Below are positions 26,002 to 34,793 of a stretch of 64,000 bases of DNA, in pieces. The stretch is from Clostridium sp. CF012. GTDB taxonomy: Bacteria > Bacillota > Clostridia > Clostridiales > Clostridiaceae. Below the pieces are notes generated by a model. That model saw only the letters and a program-made list of their open reading frames with translations. It was not told the DNA's origin and did not search any database. Positions within the stretch are counted from its first letter, which is position 1; every line of letters starts with the position of its first letter. Made by a program: the position numbers and the translations under genes. Where the stretch lies: NCBI RefSeq assembly GCF_018861755.1, contig NZ_JAHLEF010000001.1, positions 62,001-126,000 of the forward strand, read 5' to 3'.

Positions 26002-26040
26002 AGCCCCCTATTGCAGATACTATACCGCAATAGGGAGCTT
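26002..26040. terminator. Terminator between deacylase gene and sstT
   Basis: Arms AAGCcCCCTATTGC and GCAATAGGGaGCTT pair between convergent genes, preceded by an A-run. Confidence 0.85.
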
Positions 26041-26101
26041 AATAGGTGTAAAAATACTGTGATTTAGTTTCTATTTATTGATAACTATTTCTTTTTTTTC
26101 T

Positions 26102-27343
26102 TTACGCCGCGTCTTTATTGATAATGATTTTTTTTCCTTCTTTACGCCAATTAGCAAACTCTGCAGCTGCAGTAAAAAGTGCATCTGTAGATGAGTTAAC
26201 TGCAGTTTCACAAGAGTCTTGAACAACTCCTACTATAAAGCCTACACCAACTACCTGCATAGCAATGTCAGATGGAATTCCGAATAAGCTACATGCAAGA
26301 GGAATAAGTAATAATGAACCACCCGCAACTCCTGAAGCACCAGCAGCAGATACTGCAGATAGTACACTAAGAATTAATGCTGTAGGGAAATCCACTGGAA
26401 TACCAAGTGTGTTAACTGCTGCAAGTGTTAACACAGAAATTGTAACAGCTGCACCAGCCATATTAACAGTAGAACCTAATGGAATAGATACAGAATAAGT
26501 ATCTTTGTCTAAACCAAGACTTTCACACAATTTCATGTTTACAGGGATGTTTGCAGCTGAGCTACGTGTAAAGAATGCAGTAATACCACTTTCTCTTAAG
26601 CATTTAAACACAAGTGGATATGGGTTTTGACGAATACAATAGAATACGATAATTGGATTCATAATAAGAGCTACAAACGCCATACTACCTACAAGAAGTA
26701 TAAGTAATTTTCCATAGCTTACTAATGCTACGAGACCACTTGTAGCAATAGCATCAAATACTAGTCCCATGATTCCAAGTGGTGCAAAGCTTATAACCCA
26801 TATAACCACTTGAGATAATGCATCTGAAAAATTATTAATCATTGATTTTGTTGAAGTTGCTGCATTTTTCAAGGCAAACCCAAGAATTATCGCCCATGAT
26901 AATATACCAATATAGTTAGCACTGGAAAGTGCTTTTACTGGATTATCTACAAGGTTTAATAATAATGATTTAAGAACCTCAACCACACCACTAGGTGGTG
27001 TAACCTCCGTAACGCCTGCAACAAGTGTTAAGCTTAATGGGAACATAAAGCTCGCAACTACTCCAACAAATCCAGCGAAAAGTGTTCCTACAGCATAAAG
27101 AACTACAATAGATTTTATATTAGTCTTATGCCCAGCCTTATGTTGAGAAATAGCTCCCATTACCAAAAATAATACCAATATCGGTGCAATCGCTTTCAGA
27201 GCACCTACAAATAAAGAACCAAAAATAATGACAAATTTTGCTTTTTCTGGAACCGTTAATGCCAAGATAACACCAATAATTAAACCAATAATTATTTGTT
27301 TAACTAAACTAATTTGATTCCACTTACTCATGAGTTTTTTCAT
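26102..27343 (-). CDS. sstT: Serine/threonine:sodium symporter SstT
   Basis: The product is 413 residues with eight or more hydrophobic segments and re-entrant regions of the dicarboxylate/amino-acid:cation symporter family. Motifs: the N-terminal [20 protein letters not shown], the [11 protein letters not shown]-like [19 protein letters not shown] loop with GSTVNMAGA, and LPLACS-like [13 protein letters not shown] near the end. This is the SstT pattern, so it probably imports serine and threonine with sodium. GGAGG lies upstream of the first ATG. Its upstream region holds an odd palindrome at 27522-27536. Confidence 0.93.
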   Translation of the reverse strand: MKKLMSKWNQISLVKQIIIGLIIGVILALTVPEKAKFVIIFGSLFVGALKAIAPILVLFLVMGAISQHKAGHKTNIKSIVVLYAVGTLFAGFVGVVASFMFPLSLTLVAGVTEVTPPSGVVEVLKSLLLNLVDNPVKALSSANYIGILSWAIILGFALKNAATSTKSMINNFSDALSQVVIWVISFAPLGIMGLVFDAIATSGLVALVSYGKLLILLVGSMAFVALIMNPIIVFYCIRQNPYPLVFKCLRESGITAFFTRSSAANIPVNMKLCESLGLDKDTYSVSIPLGSTVNMAGAAVTISVLTLAAVNTLGIPVDFPTALILSVLSAVSAAGASGVAGGSLLLIPLACSLFGIPSDIAMQVVGVGFIVGVVQDSCETAVNSSTDALFTAAAEFANWRKEGKKIIINKDAA

Positions 27344-27706
27344 AAATTAATTTCCTCCTCAGATTTGATAGAAATGAACTTGTGCACAGCCTCTTTAGAT
27401 AAACAATCATTCGACATATTATTCTCAATACTCTGCGATAAAAATAATTCTACCACAAATTTTAACTCATGGGAAGTAAAAATTTTAGCATTGAATCTTG
27501 GCAACTTACCATTCCAAACCTAGTTGTACTACAACTTTGGATACAATGTAAAATTTTTCATAATTAATTATAAGAAGTCTGATATTAATCCCATATAAAT
27601 CTACAACTAGAAATATAGATTATTATTATAATTTAAAAATACAGTTACCGAAATATTTTCAGTCACTTTATTTATCCTTAAATAACCATATTAAAAACAG
27701 AATGAA
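27344..27706. promoter_or_regulatory. sstT upstream region with palindrome at 27522-27536
   Basis: No gene is present. The perfect 15-base palindrome AGTTGTA-C-TACAACT (27522-27536) lies about 180 bases upstream of the sstT start and could be an operator. The remainder to 27706 is AT-rich spacer up to the end of the MATE remnant. No riboswitch or T-box core is recognised. Confidence 0.4.
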
Positions 27707-28657
27707 CTAATTTTCATTTCCAAAAATCATAAATTTTCTTCCTTTTACTTCAGGATGTCTTAGAAGAAATAGGATGAACCAACTTGCTAGTATTAAGCCT
27801 TTTAAGACACTGCTAAGGCTTATGCTCCACCATACCCCACTCAGTCCTAGCACCGTTGACAATAAGAGCGCTCCTGGAATTCTCATAGCATTTAGCACAA
27901 TGCCTACTATTGACGGAGGAATTGTCCTTCCAAGACCATTAAAGGCTCCTGCAGTTGTTATTTCTATGCACATAAATAGCTGTGAAACTCCAAGTATTCT
28001 CAAATATATTATTCCATCCTTTATTACCGCTTCCTCTGAAATAAAAATAGAAAAAATAGGTTCGGGAAAAAATATTAAAAGACAGGATGTCATTGTTCCA
28101 ATAACTGCAATAATACCTAGATCAGTAAAATAACCCTTATATATTCTATCCCATTTTTTCGCCCCAAAATTTTGCCCTACAAATGCACTTAGAGCAGTTT
28201 GGAAACCTCCAGCTGTCATCCAAGATATTGATTCTATTTGTGCCCCCACGCTTTGCACAGCAATGGGAGTTGATCCCCACCGAGAAAGTATCCTTGCTAT
28301 TATCATTGCTATAAACGTAAATACGCCGCTTTGAATAGCAACAGGCATGCCAAACTTAACAATTTTTCTCATATGCTTCCAATCAGGTTTTTGCAGAAAA
28401 TTTAATCCAACAAAATAATCGATTTTCTTTATGATTACAAAAATAAAAACTATTGTTACAACAAACTGCGCAAAAATTGTTGCAACAGCTGCTCCTGGAA
28501 CTCCCATTCTTGGAAATGGTCCAAGACCTAATATCAAAATAGGATCAAGTATTATATTAACCATAAGCCCAATTGTGTTTATTCTAAAAGGCGTATGACT
28601 GTCTCCATGTCCATTAAATATTGCTGTAAGTACAGGGGTGTCCATCATAATTTCCAC
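27707..28657 (-). pseudogene. MATE efflux transporter, 5'-truncated
   Basis: The frame encodes 316 residues matching the last two-thirds of a MATE transporter: AIFNGHGDSHTPFRINTIGL, GPFPRMGVPGAAVATIFAQ, then AVQSVGAQIESISWM and AGGFQTALSAFVGQNFGA at the start of the second half. Full-length members have about 450 residues, and roughly the first 130 (three to four membrane segments) are missing. The first possible codon is a GTG with no ribosome-binding site, and an in-frame TAA lies four codons upstream. A terminator-like hairpin sits 33 bases beyond the break. The gene is therefore very probably inactive. Confidence 0.82.
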
Positions 28658-28689
28658 AAATTTTTTTTAAACCTTATTTAAATATAAAA

Positions 28690-28720
28690 GGCTCATGGAA
28701 TAATATAAAATCCATGAGCC
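28690..28720 (-). terminator. Orphan terminator next to the MATE break
   Basis: GGCTCATGGA (28690-28699) and TCCATGAGCC (28711-28720) are perfect 10-bp arms, followed on the minus strand by CTTTTATATTT. No minus-strand gene ends here now, so it probably belonged to a lost upstream gene. Confidence 0.65.
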
Positions 28721-28845
28721 AATGTATATAAATTTAATAATAGATGAAGTATATAACTTAATTTTTTGGCTATATTAAAGTTACAAGGATAATATTTAAG
28801 ACAAGTTCATATAATATTATGGCATGAAATATAATGGAGGAAAAA

Positions 28846-29049
28846 ATGTTTAATAAAAAAAATAAAATTGAAAATAAAAGATTTAAAACTGAAGATACTT
28901 ATCCTGATGCAATGGCGGTAAGTAGTAAAATAATTGTAGATAAAGGAACTATAACATACTATTTGATTAATATTATAGATTACGCTGGAGGAACCACTGT
29001 ATTATTAGATAAAGAAGGTAATCCTATGCTTTCACAAGTAAAGCTATAA
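28846..29049 (+). CDS. Small DUF6440-like protein
   Basis: The product is 67 residues: MFNKKNKIENKRFK, then SKIIVDKGTITYYLI and YAGGTTVLLDKEGNPML. The pattern (a repeated short beta element ending in YAGGxTxLLDxxGxP) resembles the DUF6440 family of small cytoplasmic proteins with no known function. The start at 28846 has GGAGG 5 bases upstream; an ATG four codons earlier overlaps it. The gene lies between two decayed minus-strand genes yet is itself intact. Confidence 0.7.
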   Translation: MFNKKNKIENKRFKTEDTYPDAMAVSSKIIVDKGTITYYLINIIDYAGGTTVLLDKEGNPMLSQVKL

Positions 29050-29092
29050 TATTTTTATACTGGAGTATAAAATAGCACCCATTTCAGAGTGC

Positions 29093-29956
29093 CTACACTG
29101 ATTTTGTATTTTTATTCATCAGTTCTTCTATTTCACTAGCTGACATGGGTTTATAATAGTAGTACCCTTGTATTTCGTCGCACATTTGCTCTCTCAGAAA
29201 ATCTAGCTGCTGCTTTGTTTCTACTCCTTCAGCAATTACCTTTAATCCTAGATTTTTAGCGAGTACAATTATAACTTTAATAATTGCTTCATCCTTGTGA
29301 TTTATGTTTATACCTTGAATAAACGACATAGCAATTTTTATTTTATCTACTGGTAATTGCTTAATGTAATTTAAGGAGGAATATTCTGTTCCAAAATCAT
29401 CTATTGCAATAATTACTCCAAGTTCTTTTAATTGTTTTAAAGATTCAATGATATATTCTGGTTCCTTTATAATTATGTTTTCTGTTATTTCTAATTCTAA
29501 TTTTTTTGGATCTAGATCTGTTTGTGTTAAAATTTCAGTGATTTCTTGAACTATTTTTATGTTTTGAAATTGATTTACCGAAAGGTTCACTGCAATGGGT
29601 ACATTTAATATTCCCACATTCTGCCATGCCTTGTTTTGACTACAGGCACTTCTTATTACCCATTCACCAATTGGAAGTATAAGTCCAGTCTTTTCAGCTA
29701 TATATATAAATTCCCCTGGATTTACTATTCCGAGTTCTGTGTTATGCCATCTAATTAATGCTTCCAGGCCTATAATTTCCCCTGATACTATATTTACTTG
29801 AGGTTGATAATATAATTCTAGTTCATTTCGCTCTAGTGCATGATATAAACTATTGGTTAATTTCATTTCTTCAATCAAGCTATTTTTAACAATTGAAGTA
29901 CAAAGTTAAAAATTATTTCTACCTTCTTCTTTTGCTTTATACATTGCAATATCAGC
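29093..29956 (-). pseudogene. GGDEF-EAL protein remnant, truncated and interrupted
   Basis: The main open part (29093-29878, 261 residues) is an EAL domain with GLEALIRW, VNLSVNQF, LEITENIII, IDDFGTEYSS and VIAEGVET. The usual KIDxSF reads KIAMSF, so one metal-site aspartate is lost. Upstream in the same frame, 29909-29956 encodes the end of a GGDEF domain, ADIAMYKAKEEGRNNF. This is followed by a TAA (29906-29908) where the reading should continue into the linker. Everything before this tail is missing, and the sequence runs straight into the beta-glucosidase gene's terminator. The gene is a remnant of a cyclic-di-GMP enzyme and very likely inactive. Confidence 0.85.
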
Positions 29957-29961
29957 TTAAC

Positions 29962-29994
29962 AAAAAAACCACTGAAATATTTATATATTTCAGT
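29962..29994 (-). terminator. Terminator of the cellobiose operon
   Basis: ACTGAAATAT (29971-29980) and ATATTTCAGT (29985-29994) are followed on the minus strand by GGTTTTTTTG. It ends the bgl gene about 75 bases past its stop. Confidence 0.85.
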
Positions 29995-30071
29995 AGTTTA
30001 ATTAGTAACGCAGTGGACAATTTGCTATCACGGTGGCTTAGATTTGATGATTTTGAAAGTTAACCGTTACC

Positions 30072-31406
30072 TTACAGATTTCGCATCTTAATAACTTTCT
30101 TATACCATAATGCACTATCCTTCAAAATTCTTTCTTGAGTATCATAATCCACATACACCATTCCAAAACGCTTTGAATATCCATATGCCCATTCAAAATT
30201 ATCCATAAAAGACCATAAATAGTAGCCTTTAAAATTTCCACCGACCTCGATAAATCTTTGTATCACCTCAAGATGAGCTTTAATAAAGTTTATTCTATCT
30301 ATATCATGAACCTTATTATCCTCTGTTACTTTATCTTCAAAAGCAGCACCATTTTCGGTAATGTATAATGGTAGTCTTGTAAATTCAACCTTTATTCTTA
30401 TAAGTAATTCATACAATGAATCAGGACAAATTTCCCACCCCATTGCAGTTTTTTCTTTCCCACCATCAATCCCCTTAAACTTAAGTTCCGAATCGGCACA
30501 ATATTCTATTTTACCGCTACTGTAATAGTTTATACCTAAAAAATCCATATCAGTAGATATAATATCTAAATCTCCCTCTAAAATAAAATCTAGTTGTCCA
30601 ACCATTCCCTCATATAATTCAATCATGTCTTTTGGATAGCTACCCTTAAGCACTGGATCCAAAAACCATCTATTTACAAATCCATCACTTATTTTTGTGG
30701 CTACTATATCCTCTTCTTTTTTTGAAGCTTCATATGCAGGTGTTAAATTCAAGGTGATCCCTATACTACTATTTGCAAATTGAAACTTTCTAAAAGCTCT
30801 TACTACTTGGCCATGAGATAATAGCAAATGGTGTGACACCCTTAGTGCTTTTTTTAAGTCTTTATTTCCCGGTGCATGTATTCCTATATAATTTCCAAGC
30901 AAAGATGCACAAAAGGGTTCATTATGCGTTATCCACAAAGATACCTCCTTTCCCAATTCTTCAAAGACTTTTATGCAATAATCTTGAAACCAGTATACAC
31001 ACTCTCTATTCTCCCATCCGCCTAAATCCTGAGCCCATTGTGGTAAATCCCAATGATATAAGGTCAAAGCTGGAATGATTTCTTTCTCTTTTAATTCCCT
31101 GATTATATCTTTATAGAATTTTATTCCTTCTGGGTTATATTCACCCTTTGAAGGGAATATTCTTGGCCAAGATATAGAAAGTCTATAGGAATCTACCCCT
31201 ATTTCTTTTAAAATCTTTACGTCTTCTTTAAACCTATGGTAATGATCACAAGCTATGTCTCCAGTATGTCCACAATAAGTTTTTTTTTCGGTTTTTGAAA
31301 AGGTATCCCAAATAGAGGGTGTTCTTCCACCTTCATTAAATCCACCCTCTATTTGGTACGCTGCTGTAGCTGTTCCAAATATGAAATCATTTTTAAATTT
31401 GTCCAT
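30072..31406 (-). CDS. GH1 beta-glucosidase
   Basis: The product is 444 residues, normal for GH1. N-terminal signature FIFGTATAAYQIEGGFNEGG; acid/base glutamate in WITHNEPFC; nucleophile glutamate in LYITENGAA; SWPRIFPSKG and GYYLWSFMDNFEWAYGY also fit. There is no signal peptide, so it acts in the cytoplasm, hydrolysing cellobiose or other beta-glucosides brought in by the ABC importer encoded upstream. It is not a 6-phospho-enzyme by context, since no PTS genes are present. The last gene of the operon, it begins 52 bases after the MalG-like permease. A LacI-type site lies just before it. Confidence 0.93.
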   Translation of the reverse strand: MDKFKNDFIFGTATAAYQIEGGFNEGGRTPSIWDTFSKTEKKTYCGHTGDIACDHYHRFKEDVKILKEIGVDSYRLSISWPRIFPSKGEYNPEGIKFYKDIIRELKEKEIIPALTLYHWDLPQWAQDLGGWENRECVYWFQDYCIKVFEELGKEVSLWITHNEPFCASLLGNYIGIHAPGNKDLKKALRVSHHLLLSHGQVVRAFRKFQFANSSIGITLNLTPAYEASKKEEDIVATKISDGFVNRWFLDPVLKGSYPKDMIELYEGMVGQLDFILEGDLDIISTDMDFLGINYYSSGKIEYCADSELKFKGIDGGKEKTAMGWEICPDSLYELLIRIKVEFTRLPLYITENGAAFEDKVTEDNKVHDIDRINFIKAHLEVIQRFIEVGGNFKGYYLWSFMDNFEWAYGYSKRFGMVYVDYDTQERILKDSALWYKKVIKMRNL

Positions 31407-31422
31407 CCTTATGCCTCCTGTT

Positions 31423-31436
31423 TAAACTCGCATTTA
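31423..31436. promoter_or_regulatory. LacI-type operator (degenerate) before bgl
   Basis: TAAACTCGCATTTA differs at one base from the site at 34752-34765 (TAAACTCGCGTTTA). It lies 17 bases upstream of the bgl start codon. Confidence 0.45.
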
Positions 31437-31458
31437 GCAAAATAAATTGGTATAAAAA

Positions 31459-32319
31459 TTACCCCTTTACTCCTCCTATTGTTAGTCCTCCCACTATTTT
31501 CTTTGATAAGAAAATAAATGCTATCATTATAGGTACAATGGAAATAGCTACACCTGCAAAAACTGCACCATATTCTGTTTGGTATGTTCCTCTAGCTAGC
31601 ATTACCATTATAGGAAGTGTAAATTTCTTAGGGTCAAATAGTAATATAAGTGGTATTAAAAAGTTATTCCAAGTGTTAATAAAAGTAAATATAGACATTG
31701 TAGCAACAGATGGAAATATTAAAGGTAAAACTATCCTGTTAAATATTTTTAACTCATTGCACCCGTCTATTCTAGCAGCTTCTATAAGTGAATTGCTAAT
31801 TGCTCCATCTGTATATCCTTTAATGAAGAATACCGCAGCTGGGCTTGCAATAGCAGGTATAATTAGTGGCAAATAAGAATCAAGTAATTTAAAAGTTTTT
31901 ACTAATTGAAATAATCCTATCATACCTAATTGTGTAGGTATCATCATTGTACCCAATAGTATCCAAAAGAGAATGGTATTACCTTTAAATTTGAACTTAG
32001 AAAAACCATAGGCAGTTACCGCACTAAAATAACCACTTACAACTGTAACACAACTTGCTATTATTAAACTGTTAAAAAGCCCCTTCCAAATAGGTTGACT
32101 TTCTAGTAACCTTTTGTAATTTGCCATAAGTGCAGTTCCAGGTTTTAAAGACAAAGTTGTAGCTATTTCTCCATTAGTATGGGTGGCATTAATTATCATG
32201 ATAAAAAAAGGCAAAAAGCATATTATGGCAAGGGCTATCAAAGCTATATACGAAAGTGTTTTCTTTATAATACTACTTATTGATTTTGTATTTGTTTTTA
32301 ATATATTATTATTTTTCAT
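31459..32319 (-). CDS. Sugar ABC transporter permease, MalG type
   Basis: The product is 286 residues with six membrane segments. The ATPase-coupling EAA loop is SLIEAARIDGCNELKIFNRIVLP. The N-terminal LPFFIMIINATHTNGEIA and the end FLSKKIVGGLTIGGVKG are typical of CUT1 family MalG-like proteins. The start at 32319 follows GAGGTG; a longer frame from 32346 overlaps the end of the MalF-like gene. With that protein it forms the membrane channel for cellobiose or oligosaccharides. No ATPase gene is present in the locus, so a shared MsiK/MalK-type ATPase elsewhere must drive it. Confidence 0.93.
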   Translation of the reverse strand: MKNNNILKTNTKSISSIIKKTLSYIALIALAIICFLPFFIMIINATHTNGEIATTLSLKPGTALMANYKRLLESQPIWKGLFNSLIIASCVTVVSGYFSAVTAYGFSKFKFKGNTILFWILLGTMMIPTQLGMIGLFQLVKTFKLLDSYLPLIIPAIASPAAVFFIKGYTDGAISNSLIEAARIDGCNELKIFNRIVLPLIFPSVATMSIFTFINTWNNFLIPLILLFDPKKFTLPIMVMLARGTYQTEYGAVFAGVAISIVPIMIAFIFLSKKIVGGLTIGGVKG

Positions 32320-32329
32320 CCCTTCACCT

Positions 32330-33226
32330 CTATTCGTAATCAGCATTTTTGTTTATAAACTTAAAAGATATTAGCGCAAATACAAGTATTATTACAAATA
32401 ATGCATATCCCACAGCAGCACCATACCCATAGTTATTGTTTACAAATGCAGTCCTGTAAAGATACATTACCATAGTCATAGTTGCATTATTAGGGTCTCC
32501 TGCTCCCTTTGATAGTGCATAAGGTATATCAAAAGATTGCATTCCACCTATTAATGAGGTTATAAAAGAAAATAAAATTGTTGGTCTTAGTAATGGAATT
32601 GTTATTGACCAAAAAGTTTGTATTTTAGATGCCCCATCAACAGTTGCAGCTTCATAAAGTTCTTCAGGTATATTTTTAATTCCCGCCATGAATATTATCA
32701 TGCTATATCCAAACCACATCCAAAAGGAAGTAAATGACACTATTCCTCTCGAGTAATTTTCACTCATTAGAAAGTTTATCGGTTCCTTTATTAAATGAAT
32801 ATTCATAAGTATCTTATTAACTGAACCTGCTTGCCAATCAAATAAGAAAGCAAACAAAATACCAATTGAAGTTGCAGTAACTAGATTAGGAAAGAAATAT
32901 ACTGCTCTAAAAATATCTTTACCTTTTAATCTTGCTTCATTTAACACTACAGCCAAGGTTAACGCTAAAATCATTTGAGGAATAACCCCTCCAAGCCACA
33001 TGATCCAGGTATTAGCTATGGTCTTTATAAAAATCTTATCTGAAAACAACCTTGAGTAATTTGCCAGGCCCACAAACTTAATATTTTTCGACATACCGTC
33101 CCATTTAATAAAACTCACATAAAAAGAATAAATCATAGGATATAATTGAAAAATTAAAAAGGTTATAAAAAATGGAGAAATAAACAATAGTCCGTATTTT
33201 TCTTTATTTATTTTAGCCTTATCCAA
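32330..33226 (-). CDS. Sugar ABC transporter permease, MalF type
   Basis: The product is 298 residues with six membrane segments. The EAA loop is PEELYEAATVDGASKIQTFWSITIPLL. The opening LLFISPFFITFLIFQLYPMIYSFYVSF is characteristic of CUT1 permeases of the UgpA/LacF kind. GGGGGTG precedes the ATG. The MalG-like gene starts 10 bases after its stop. A strong hairpin separates it from the binding-protein gene upstream, which would lower permease expression relative to the binding protein. Confidence 0.93.
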   Translation of the reverse strand: MDKAKINKEKYGLLFISPFFITFLIFQLYPMIYSFYVSFIKWDGMSKNIKFVGLANYSRLFSDKIFIKTIANTWIMWLGGVIPQMILALTLAVVLNEARLKGKDIFRAVYFFPNLVTATSIGILFAFLFDWQAGSVNKILMNIHLIKEPINFLMSENYSRGIVSFTSFWMWFGYSMIIFMAGIKNIPEELYEAATVDGASKIQTFWSITIPLLRPTILFSFITSLIGGMQSFDIPYALSKGAGDPNNATMTMVMYLYRTAFVNNNYGYGAAVGYALFVIILVFALISFKFINKNADYE

Positions 33227-33243
33227 AGTAACACCCCCTATTT

Positions 33244-33283
33244 AAAAAGCCTTATTAATTGTAAACAGTTAATAAGGCTTTTT
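33244..33283 (-). terminator. Intra-operon hairpin between binding protein and permeases
   Basis: Arms AAAAAGCCTTATTAA and TTAATAAGGCTTTTT pair perfectly over 15 bp with a 10-base loop. A T-run follows on both strands. It is probably a partial terminator that sets the ratio of binding protein to permease. Confidence 0.85.
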
Positions 33284-33310
33284 TATTTATCTTCTTAGAT
33301 ATCTTATAAA

Positions 33311-34669
33311 TTAATCTACTTGCATGTCAGGATATGCACTTTTTACAGCAGCTTTAAAGGCTTTAAGCATTGCATCTTTAGAAGCTGTTTTCCCTAAAAT
33401 TAACAAGTCCACTTCTTTGTTCCAAGCATTGTTAATTGTATCATCATATTCTGTGAATAATTTACCATTAACACCCTTGACAAGTTCTGTATAAGCTTTG
33501 TATACATTTTGTCCCTTTAGGTATTTATTATTTCCATCAGCAGAGCTTGACAATGCTGCTTGAACATATGTGTTATTCATGAAATCACCCTTATCTTTAG
33601 CTTGTGCTGCCATGAAGTCTGCATCTGAAGTTATATACTTAACAAACTGCCAAGCATTATCTTTTTGTGTACTCTTGCTTGATACTCCAAGCCAAGTTCC
33701 GCCCCAATAATAAGGTGTTGGAGCCTGTACGAATGCATAGTCCCCCTCTAACTTTGGAGCATTTATTCCTAAAACAAAAGGAAGTCCCCAGGTTGGAAGC
33801 ATGTATCCAAATGTAGTTTTATCTGACATAGATCCAGTCCAAGCTGGTGTCCATTGATTAAATTTAGCATCTAAACCTTCTTTTCTAATTGTAGTTGCTT
33901 GATCAACATAATCTATCATCTTTTGATCGATAACTAATTTATTATCTTTTACCCAGCCCTCAGTACGACTACCAATAGCGACATTTACTAATTCATTATA
34001 ACCAGCTAATAACTTAACAGCTCCAGAACTTTTCTCTTTAAGCGTTTGCCCTAATTTAATAAAGTCTTCTGTTGTTGCCATCATCTTTTGAATATCCTCA
34101 GGGTTGTCTGTACCAAGATATTGCTTAGCGATGCTTCTCTTATAGAAGAACCCGCCTGGCGTTGCCTGCCAAGTTAAAGCTCTAATTGACTTATCTTCAT
34201 CATTTCGTCCCAAATCTATAGTATATGGTACCATTTTGCCTATAAGTTTTTCTGCATTATACGGTGCTTTTGACAAGTCCTCATAGAAATCTAAATTTGT
34301 AAATTTCTTTACATATGCAGCTTCTGATAAGAAAACGTCAGGTACTCCTACTCCAGCACTCATTGTAGATGAAATTTTAGTTGTATATGCACTATTGTCA
34401 TTTGGTATTGATACAAGCTCCACCTTAATATTAGGATATACTTTGTTAAACTTATCGATGATACCTAAATCTTTAAGTTCAGTATTCCAGGACCAAATTT
34501 TTATAGTTCCTTTGTAATCTGATGGTAACCTGGTATCCCCTTCAGTTACAGCTGGAGCTGGAGCTGCAGTTGGAGCTGGAGTTTTAGATCCACAACCAGC
34601 TAACATTGAAGTAACCATCATTGTTGATAGTGTTAACATTGCAATTCTCTTCAAATAATTTTTTTTCAT
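33311..34669 (-). CDS. Sugar-binding lipoprotein of ABC importer
   Basis: The product is 452 residues. The signal peptide ends in a lipobox (SMLAGCGSK), so the protein is anchored to the outer face of the membrane by its N-terminal cysteine. An Ala/Pro/Thr-rich linker follows. The mature domain has the features of CUT1 solute-binding proteins: IKIWSWNTELKDLGIIDKFN, PDVFLSEAAYVKKF, and a C-terminal KYITSDADFM. It is the first gene of the importer operon and is preceded by an operator that overlaps its promoter. Cellobiose/cello-oligosaccharide specificity is inferred from the neighbouring phosphorylase and beta-glucosidase. Confidence 0.92.
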   Translation of the reverse strand: MKKNYLKRIAMLTLSTMMVTSMLAGCGSKTPAPTAAPAPAVTEGDTRLPSDYKGTIKIWSWNTELKDLGIIDKFNKVYPNIKVELVSIPNDNSAYTTKISSTMSAGVGVPDVFLSEAAYVKKFTNLDFYEDLSKAPYNAEKLIGKMVPYTIDLGRNDEDKSIRALTWQATPGGFFYKRSIAKQYLGTDNPEDIQKMMATTEDFIKLGQTLKEKSSGAVKLLAGYNELVNVAIGSRTEGWVKDNKLVIDQKMIDYVDQATTIRKEGLDAKFNQWTPAWTGSMSDKTTFGYMLPTWGLPFVLGINAPKLEGDYAFVQAPTPYYWGGTWLGVSSKSTQKDNAWQFVKYITSDADFMAAQAKDKGDFMNNTYVQAALSSSADGNNKYLKGQNVYKAYTELVKGVNGKLFTEYDDTINNAWNKEVDLLILGKTASKDAMLKAFKAAVKSAYPDMQVD

Positions 34670-34727
34670 TATTGTCCCCCCTTAAATATTTGGTTTATCT
34701 ATTAATAAATAACACCCTTAATCGGAT

Positions 34728-34772
34728 ATTATAGTACTAACAAGTTATTAATAAACTCGCGTTTATTAATAA
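34728..34772 (-). promoter_or_regulatory. LacI-type operator overlapping promoter of binding-protein gene
   Basis: Arms TTATTAATAAAC and GTTTATTAATAA (34745-34772, centre TCGC) are perfect over 12 bp, with the core TAAACTCGCGTTTA at 34752-34765. A minus-strand -10 TATAAT is at 34728-34733, so the operator covers the -35 region at about 34751-34756. Confidence 0.8.
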
Positions 34773-34793
34773 TTAAAGAAAATGTAAAACAAT

